Of a stretch of 64,000 bases of DNA, positions 57,476 to 64,000 are shown one piece after another. The notes under the pieces were generated by a model that saw only the letters and a program-made list of their open reading frames with translations, searched no databases and had not been told where the DNA came from. The translations under genes and the position numbers were made by a program. Each line of letters starts with the position of its first letter. The first letter of the stretch is position 1. The stretch is from Amylostereum areolatum (lineage: Eukaryota > Basidiomycota > Agaricomycetes > Russulales > Stereaceae): contig SAXG01000132.1 in NCBI GenBank assembly GCA_012932865.1, positions 1 through 64,000 of the forward strand. Direction: 5' to 3'.

Positions 57476-59913
57476 ATGTCTTTCTCTAGCTCAGACGAGT
57501 TCGACACCTACGATCTTTCAGAGTTCACAACGGACGACTTTGCTACCATCGACGCTTGCCTTACCTCTTCAACACCGGTGCTTAACCCTCGTTTGCTCAC
57601 ACCCCCTATCACGCCCCCACTTATCGAGGAGAAGACACTACAACGCACAGATACCTTCCCCGTCATTGGTGGTGCAAGCGTTTCCGTCCAAGTAGAACGC
57701 GCTGCTGACACTCCTTATGTTGGTCTCAAGGCTTCGCGGAGCGCAGGACTATCAACTGCGAGCGGAAGTTCTCGTACGGGGGGTAAGCGGGCCAACACCT
57801 TGGTAGGAAAAAGAGGGTCTTCCACACCGGCCGTCAGTCCCTTCCAGCAGTTTCGTAGATGGAGGAAGACGTTAAGCGTTTCCGATTTAGTGGGCCCTTC
57901 GTGGTATGTGATTTACACGTATGCTCTTATCTGGAATGGAATGAGAACAAGCTGCCTTTTCGTCGAATTCAAGGTGTGAGGTGCAGTTTGATTATGGCCT
58001 AAGACAGGGAAGGACTCGCAAGCTAGAGGATCGACCTGCGTCCTTCGTTACCGCCCAGGGCAAGGTTATCGAGGTGGAGAAGAATACTGCAGTCCAAAAC
58101 GACAAGGTCACGAAGAGTGGCAGGGTACTTTGACCGTCGCCAGCTCTGTCTGTGCTTGTCTGACAATTTAACAGTCCGTTCATAAGAAGCTCGAGAAACA
58201 AATTCGCCCAGAGGAGCTTGTCGTGGAAACAACAACTGATGAAGAGCGGTGGGCTTTGCGGTGCGTTCCATTCTGTCTTCTGTTTCCCCATCGTCTAAGC
58301 AATGATTTTCTTCAGCTTGGTCAACATGATAGCCAGTCTGGACTGTCTTATGAACCTCGGCGTTTGTGTGAGTGGCCATTCTTACCGCCGGAATATAAGC
58401 TCATTCATATCTACAGCGCGAAATGCCAGTCTTTGGACTTGTAAGGAACCAAATAATCATTGGTATCATCGTGAGTTGGGTACTGTATCTTTGGTGTCCG
58501 CAATGTAACGTCTTCCGTCAGGACGAAATCGTGCGGGACTCTAAAACGGATGCAGAAGACGACTCGCCCGTCAATAAATCTGGCAAGCGTCCCACATCGT
58601 CCACTCACCAGACCCCGAAGAAAGTGAAAAAGCGACGTACACCGTCACCGATCTCACCAAAGCTCTCCTCATTCGGGTTTTACCCTCTCAAGCGCCCCGT
58701 TACCCCACAACCCAAGAACCATATACTCCATGTCTCGGACACCAAGACTCGTCGCAATCGTGGTCTTCCCTCCCACGACGATGCCCTAGGGTCCCGATTG
58801 CAGCTCATGCTATATCACCGCCTCCTCTCTGGCCTCCTCTCTCCTGATTTCGACTTCAACACTATCTGGGAAAAGCTCCAGATTGACAGGTTCCGCCGAC
58901 TGTCGGACAAATTCTTGAAGCAGGCCGGTCTAAGGACCACCCCACCGAAGGACATTGACATAGACATTGACGTCGGATTTCCACAATGTCTGGACGATCT
59001 TGTAGACGTCTGGCATACATCGCGCGATATGCTCAATGTCAGCCATGTTGACCCACGATTGGAGATTGTTTATCGTTCACAGCCCGGGTCCGGTTGGAGG
59101 GGTGAAGACAAAGATCTGGATGAACCTGCACGGGACATCCCTGGCGTGGAGCGGGCGATAGACGCGAGTTTACGAGGACATGATGTGGAGTTGCAGCGCG
59201 CGATTGAGGCGAGTCTTCTGGAAAGCGGAGTTGGGAGAACTTTGGTGGAATCTTCGCGTGAAGAGACGAGCATGATGGGGGTTGGCATCGATGCTTTCAT
59301 GCCTCCGTTAGGAGGAGAAGCACTTGGGTCAAGGGGCGACATAGCGTGGGCCGCACAAGGGAATTCGTTGGAGGAAGCAATCCCCGAAGTCGTGGAAGCT
59401 GTGGTTGAGGCTATCGAGCAGGAGGGCGGCGGCGAACGTATGTATTACGCTCTCTTACTCGGCTCATGAACTGATCAGAATTCGTTCATTTAGGTGCGGT
59501 GGGCATCGTCGGGAAGCCCGAGGAGCCGACCGTTTTGGAGGACAAATCTGCAAGCTCAGAGAAGGATGATAACGATGTTAGCTTACGCATCATCGGGCGT
59601 ACGAACTTCTCCATGGACGATCACATTCTGGACGACTACCTACAGAAGGTTCTATCCTGGTGGCATGGTTCTCGGCTCCCGACTGGTGTGGACGAAGAAC
59701 ATATCATGCGGTGTAAGTAAGTACATTCCTTCTGATCGGTTAATGGAATGGGAATCTGATTGTCACCGCACGAGCAGCTCGTGTGAATATCGTGAGGGGT
59801 GTGAGTGGAGGGAAAAGAAGGCGAAGGAGGTATCAGGACGGTCGGGGGGTATCCGAGAGGAGCCCGAGAGTCGTACTTTGGAAAGTGTGGACGCGGTCAG
59901 CGGTATGTTTTGA
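57476..59913 (+). CDS. EXO5: exonuclease V (EXO5/Dem1 family), Fe-S single-strand DNA exonuclease
   Basis: EXO5 enzymes are PD-(D/E)XK-fold exonucleases with a 4Fe-4S cluster, acting in mitochondrial or nuclear DNA maintenance. Eight exons: 57476-57903, 57974-58124, 58175-58260, 58316-58367, 58417-58470, 58522-59437, 59494-59716 and 59778-59913, total 681 residues. The first cluster Cys is in WCEVQFDYGLR, created by the first splice, and the C-terminal cluster cysteines are in MRCNSCEYREGCEWR. Between them lie the RPASFVTAQGKVIEVEK block, the nuclease strand region with MPVFGLVRNQIIIGIIDEI, and DTKTRRNRGLPS, which contains the TKTR catalytic Lys-type motif. The insert at about residues 430-530 with alternating IDASL/IEASL words is longer than in most homologues. 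The N-terminus is Ser/Thr/Pro-rich. Confidence 0.9.
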
Positions 59914-60279
59914 CCTGGGTTGCAATCTCACCTATCTATCCTGGACACACGGGTGGCACACCCTCAGTACTGGCATCCACGCGCATTTGTATCTGTATTA
60001 TCTGTATCGTTATTTTGTTTTCCTGGCATCCTCACCCGTTCAGCGTCTCAACGCGGCCGAAAGAGGGATACACGTTGTAGGGTTGTCGCAATGCCAAGAT
60101 GTTCTACCGAGCAGGAGGTATTAGGCGCTGCGGCACGGTCGGCTGTACAGAATCAAAGGATCATGTTGCTCTCTACTTCAACTTTCTCTGTTCACCTTCA
60201 CCTTCTCGATCGCCTCCCACCCTCTCTTTTCTCTCCCGCCTCCTCCCGTTTACCACCTTGATTGTACATTTACCAAACC
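59914..60279. other. intergenic, promoter of the copper transporter gene
   Basis: A short interval with a pyrimidine-rich tract at about 60175-60250 directly before the next start codon. I saw no copper-response element that I could name with confidence. Confidence 0.45.
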
Positions 60280-61341
60280 ATGGATGGCTGGCAGGACCGC
60301 CTACACACCTCCTTCATCGGACAACATGTGCTCGTAACCGGCATTCAACTCTCGTCGTTCGGCAGCTTCTGCTCAGCAGCGCTGGTCACTATGGCCATCT
60401 GTCTCGCGGAACGGTATGTCCCCGCATGTCTTTTGTCTTTGGGGTGTACTGCTGACTTCGAAGCTAGAATGCTATCACTCGCCATGGCGCGCCAGTGGAC
60501 GCCCATTCGTTCGGTTCGCCGATCACGCTTGCAAACAGCGCTATGGAGGAGCGCCTTGCACTGGATAGCGACCTTTTTAAGACTGTAAGTGGGTTATAAT
60601 TGTGCTTTTCGATACACGAGGTTGCTGACCGCGTTACTTGAATACAGGATATACATGCTTATAGCCATGACATTTCACCTTGGGTACGAAACTTGTTACT
60701 CTCCAGGCCGTAGCTCAGTGAGCTGACCGATCATTTGGGATCACTGTAGGCTGATTATCACCATTGTGCGTATCTTGTGCTCGTGTCCGCTATGCGGCAA
60801 TACGACTAATCAGACTCACCTTCCGACACGACAGGCCACTTCATTATCCGCGGGCCAGTTCGTCATCGAATACCTGGAACTCCCAGAGACGCCGCGCAAT
60901 CCCGACAAACAGTACGCTCGCTCTTGTTGCTACCCCCATTCTGCCTCTTACTTATATGATAGCTCATACCCTCTCCATGAGCCTCTCTTATCATCTCCTA
61001 CCCCTTCTCCGTCCGACAAGTCCCTTCAATATCAACGTCATCCTACCTCTCGTCCACGCGCGAAATCAAAAACCAAACCTACGGATATTTTCATCCACCC
61101 GAACGACTCAAATATCGCGCGGGCGGACGCGGCAGCGGTCGAGCTCGGGCTTCACGGGTCGACGGAGCGCGTGAAGGCGCATGTATATCCGAGCGTTGAA
61201 GATGACGACGAAAACGCCGGATGGACTCCGGGGAAGGGGAGAAACGCGGCGAGGGAGTTGTTAGGAAGCCATTCACGCGCGCACGAGAGCAGACACGATC
61301 TGTTTGGGGTGGGAGAAAACGATAGCGACGATGAAGTTTGA
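60280..61341 (+). CDS. Ctr-family copper transporter
   Basis: Integral membrane protein of the Ctr fold (three TM helices, trimer), expected to move Cu(I). Six exons: 60280-60413, 60468-60584, 60648-60683, 60750-60765 (16 bases), 60835-60911 and 60963-61341, total 252 residues. TM1 is SFCSAALVTMAICLAE. TM2 holds the Met-X3-Met selectivity motif in RLIYMLIAMTFHLGL. TM3 follows in LIITIATSLSAGQFVIEYL. The Met-rich extracellular N-terminus of high-affinity transporters is missing; it starts MDGWQDRLHTSF, so it may be a low-affinity or vacuolar form. The cytosolic C-terminal half is long, Ser/Pro-rich and acidic (VEDDDENAGW, ENDSDDEV) without a Cys-rich tail. Confidence 0.8.
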
Positions 61342-61527
61342 TGTTCGACGACCCAATTCATCGAGCCCTGTAAATACAACCAGGTTCTTATAGTACATAG
61401 TTAGAGTGTTTCTTGTCATCTTTTCAGCGACCGTAATTCTTAATCGTTGACGGAGGGTGAACCTCGTATTTGCATACCACGTCGACAATTTCATACATAC
61501 ATGCATATCAGTCTGTAACGGAACGTA

Positions 61528-64000
61528 TCACTTCGGCGTTAGCCCATCTCCAGCCAAGAGGGCAAGCATGGCTTTGACGACGGGGTTGTTTTTGCCCACA
61601 TCCAGCACGCTGCCTGACTCGACCGAACGCATGAGCTGAGCATCCAACAGACGGCTGTTGATATGCATGAGCCGCCTACGGTCACGAATCCTTAGGTGTA
61701 GAACGCACCGCAACTGTTGCACAAGGATGCCGATACGGGGCCATGCTTTGAGCTTGATTCGTCCTTCGCGACCGCCGATGGTCAACCCACCTCCGATGTG
61801 ATTCACGGAAATGTGTCCACCGAAAAGGAGAAGCGCGTAGAGCGGCACCTATCCCAAGTCAGCCTCGACTCGCGAAAGATAGTAGAGTAAAGGAAAACAC
61901 ACCTCAGTCACGTCCCGGAGGAAGACCTTGCCCGTCGCGACCCTCAAAAAAGACACCACGATCCCGCTTTGCCAGCTCGACTCGCGAAATAGGACGCTCG
62001 CAGGATGGATCCAAACCCGTTCCCCTTTCATGTCGTTGACACGATACTCCTTGGCCGTGTTCTCGCGCTGCACGGTTCCCGCGGCAGTCTGATCAAACTT
62101 GAGTGCACCGCGAGGGAGGGCGATGCGCGAGACGCGAGGGTAAAGCGAGGCGAGGATAACAGCTTGGAGTAGTGGTGTCGAGGCGCTGTGTGTATTGAGA
62201 CTGAGTGTGGAAGGCTTGGAGGAGGAGGGGACGAGGCCTATAGAGGAGATTGCAGCGAAGAGATCTTGACGCAGTGCGCTGACGTCCCGAATGGTAGATG
62301 CGGAAATGAAGTTCTGCACATACAGTCAGACATTATGCAGTGGAAGAGCAGATAGCATTCTACCTCTTCGCAGAAATTCTTGACGAACCCAGCGGTTCTC
62401 CCTTCACTGCGTAGACGTAGACACTCATCGTATGCATGAACATCCGTGAGCAGATCGCTCTTCTCCGTAGCAAAATTGGCTCTAGCCCTGTACGCCGAGG
62501 TTATTCCCGTCCTCAATCTTTGTACTAGCTACACAAAGATGGCGTACTTTGTAGCCTCATCGCGTCTATCCATCGGGTTGAGGAAGACGGGCTTCGAGGA
62601 GAGACAAGCAGCGACTGTGAGAATCGGATCGAGGCATTGGAATATTGTCGCGAGTATCAGCATCTATACCAATATTGTTTAGCCACAGTCGGCCTTCTGT
62701 GTACAAGACCACAGACCTTTCCGAGCCTCAGATCGAGAGGAAGCACGGCCATGTGCCGACCAAGAGCTGTCAATTGGCCTTCTTCATCAATGGCACCGAG
62801 CTCTTCGAGGACCGACAACGCCTTATCCATAGCGGCTACCTCTGGAGGGTCTATAGCGCGGCCAAGGAATTCCTGCTCCCTTCGTCAGTACACGATCAAC
62901 AAGAAGAGAATTGGGCGAACCTTGACGTCCTCAGTCTCACGCGTCGACTTGACCGTCAACGCAATGCTTTCCAGTGGAACCCGTTGAATCTCTGGCTTTG
63001 GAAATGGAAACATCTTGCGCTCCTGTGCGCGGGTGTAAAGTTTGTAGCATATCCCGGGCTGCGTCCTTCCAGCGCGGCCTCTGCGCTGTCTGGCCGCAGC
63101 CCGGGTCACCCAAGTTTCCTCAAGTTTAGTGAGTCCAGTCTGGGGATCATACTGTGTTTCTTTGACCTTGCCGGCATCGACTACGTAAACAATGTCATCG
63201 ATGGTAATGGAGGTCTGTGTGCATGGTAAGTAGGAATTGTAAGAGGGGGAGGACTCTGATGAGTACCTCGGCGACGTTAGTGGCAACGACGATCTTCCAG
63301 TTATGAACAGTCCCAAATACTGCGCGCTGCTCCTCGCTCGAGAGGTTGGCGTGGAGAGGGAAGATGGTGACGCCACTAGACGACAGTGTAGACTTCAGCG
63401 ACTCGACGCACTGTCGAATCTCTTGGACACCAGGAAGGAAGATCAGAATTCCTCCTCGAGCCTTTGCTTTGGAGATGATGTGATTGACAGCAGCAGTCAC
63501 CAGCTGGTTTGGATATCAGGATTGAAAAAGAATTTATTCGTAACGAGGTGCGAACCTGGTAGTCTATCCTGTCGGCTCGGCTGATTGCCTTCAACGCCGA
63601 CGCCGTTCTTTCGTCGATTCCCGCACTAGTGAGCTCGCCGCCGAGGTCATCGTCCCGTTTTCTCCCACCCTGCTTAGACATTGTGGGTCGATAATCTATT
63701 TCTGAGAATATATCCTCCAGGTACCTGTGCACAATGTCAGCTACGGAGTGATAAGCCGGACGAATTTGCTTCTCGCATGTCTTGGACTGGGTGTGTGAAT
63801 CCAGGGATGCTGAGCAGCGGTGCCCCGTCGAAATACTTGATGAAAGTTTCATGATTAATCGTGGCTGACATCAGTATGACCTTCAGGGTTGGGTGGTGCG
63901 CTAGGAGCTCCTTGAGCTCCAGTAGTAGGAAGTCGCCGTCAACGGAGCGCTCGTGCACCTTTGTACATGAAGATCAAAAAATTGCAAGAAAGGCAGGGGA
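61528..64000 (-). CDS. DEAH-box RNA helicase, C-terminal part (DHX57/YLR419W-like)
   Basis: Runs off the right edge; the first exon in the window begins at 63958, after an acceptor that cuts the DEAH motif (only VHERSVDGDF is inside). Motif III is MSATINHETF. The RecA2 part has GGILIFLPGVQEIRQC, FPLHANLSSEEQRAVF, motif V VATNVAE joined by splicing to TSITIDDIVYVVDAG, and motif VI QRRGRAGRTQPG. The ratchet/HA2 domain has LGRHMAVLPLDLRLGK and DPILTVAACLSSKPVF. The OB-fold ends with VPLYALLLFGGHISV. Exons clear to me: 61528-61848, 61903-62313 and 62364-62487; the rest lie between 62540 and 63958. The join near 63745-63800 (after GFTHPVQD) did not close in frame. The family call is firm; the closest paralogue is uncertain. 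Confidence 0.85.

Overview
The window looks like a chromosomal segment of a basidiomycete fungus, most likely an agaricomycete. Genes on both strands are broken by many short GT-AG introns of about 50-70 bases. The coding sequence is rich in G+C. The gene set is a typical fungal housekeeping set with some basidiomycete-style families (a DUF6593 protein, a fungal APH-like protein). A chromodomain Ty3/Gypsy retroelement is also present. I assigned genes by reading translations and splice sites by eye; no database search was possible. For most multi-exon models the summed exon length gives an open reading frame, which supports the exon choices.

Left part (1-14.1 kb), all on the minus strand: the N-terminal part of an Ark1/Prk1/AAK1-type kinase (cut by the window edge), a SYO1/HEATR3-like ribosomal-protein import adaptor, a single-pass membrane protein of unknown function, the SIN3 corepressor in ten exons, and an unknown Ser/Pro-rich protein. 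The first 2.3 kb carries a cluster of single-base frame breaks in otherwise well conserved proteins, so I suspect local assembly error.

Middle (14.9-31.7 kb): the SHO1 osmosensor, a major facilitator transporter, an RNF10/MAG2-like RING protein facing the splicing factor WBP11, a LEA-like gene fragment beside a 177-bp MITE, an APH-like phosphotransferase, glutathione synthetase, and a membrane protein with a long Ser/Pro tail.

Repeat-rich part (31.7-57.3 kb): a 1.3-kb terminal-inverted-repeat element with an internal minisatellite, a second tail-anchored-looking protein, a DUF6593 gene with an in-frame stop, a MICOS subunit (MIC26/27 type) and an SGNH hydrolase. These are followed by a repeat island: a 36-bp minisatellite, a TE-like ORF, a GGCGAC-type minisatellite, a 7.46-kb Gypsy element with a patched 3' end that is nested between two perfect 32-bp inverted repeats, and an 819-bp almost perfect palindrome.

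Right end (57.5-64 kb): exonuclease V (EXO5), a Ctr-type copper transporter, and the C-terminal part of a DEAH-box RNA helicase cut by the window edge. Most genes are unrelated housekeeping neighbours and I see no biosynthetic cluster. The most unusual material is in the repeat island. There the Gypsy element carries a clear self-priming signature of the Tf1/sushi kind, and the long palindrome sits just upstream of EXO5.
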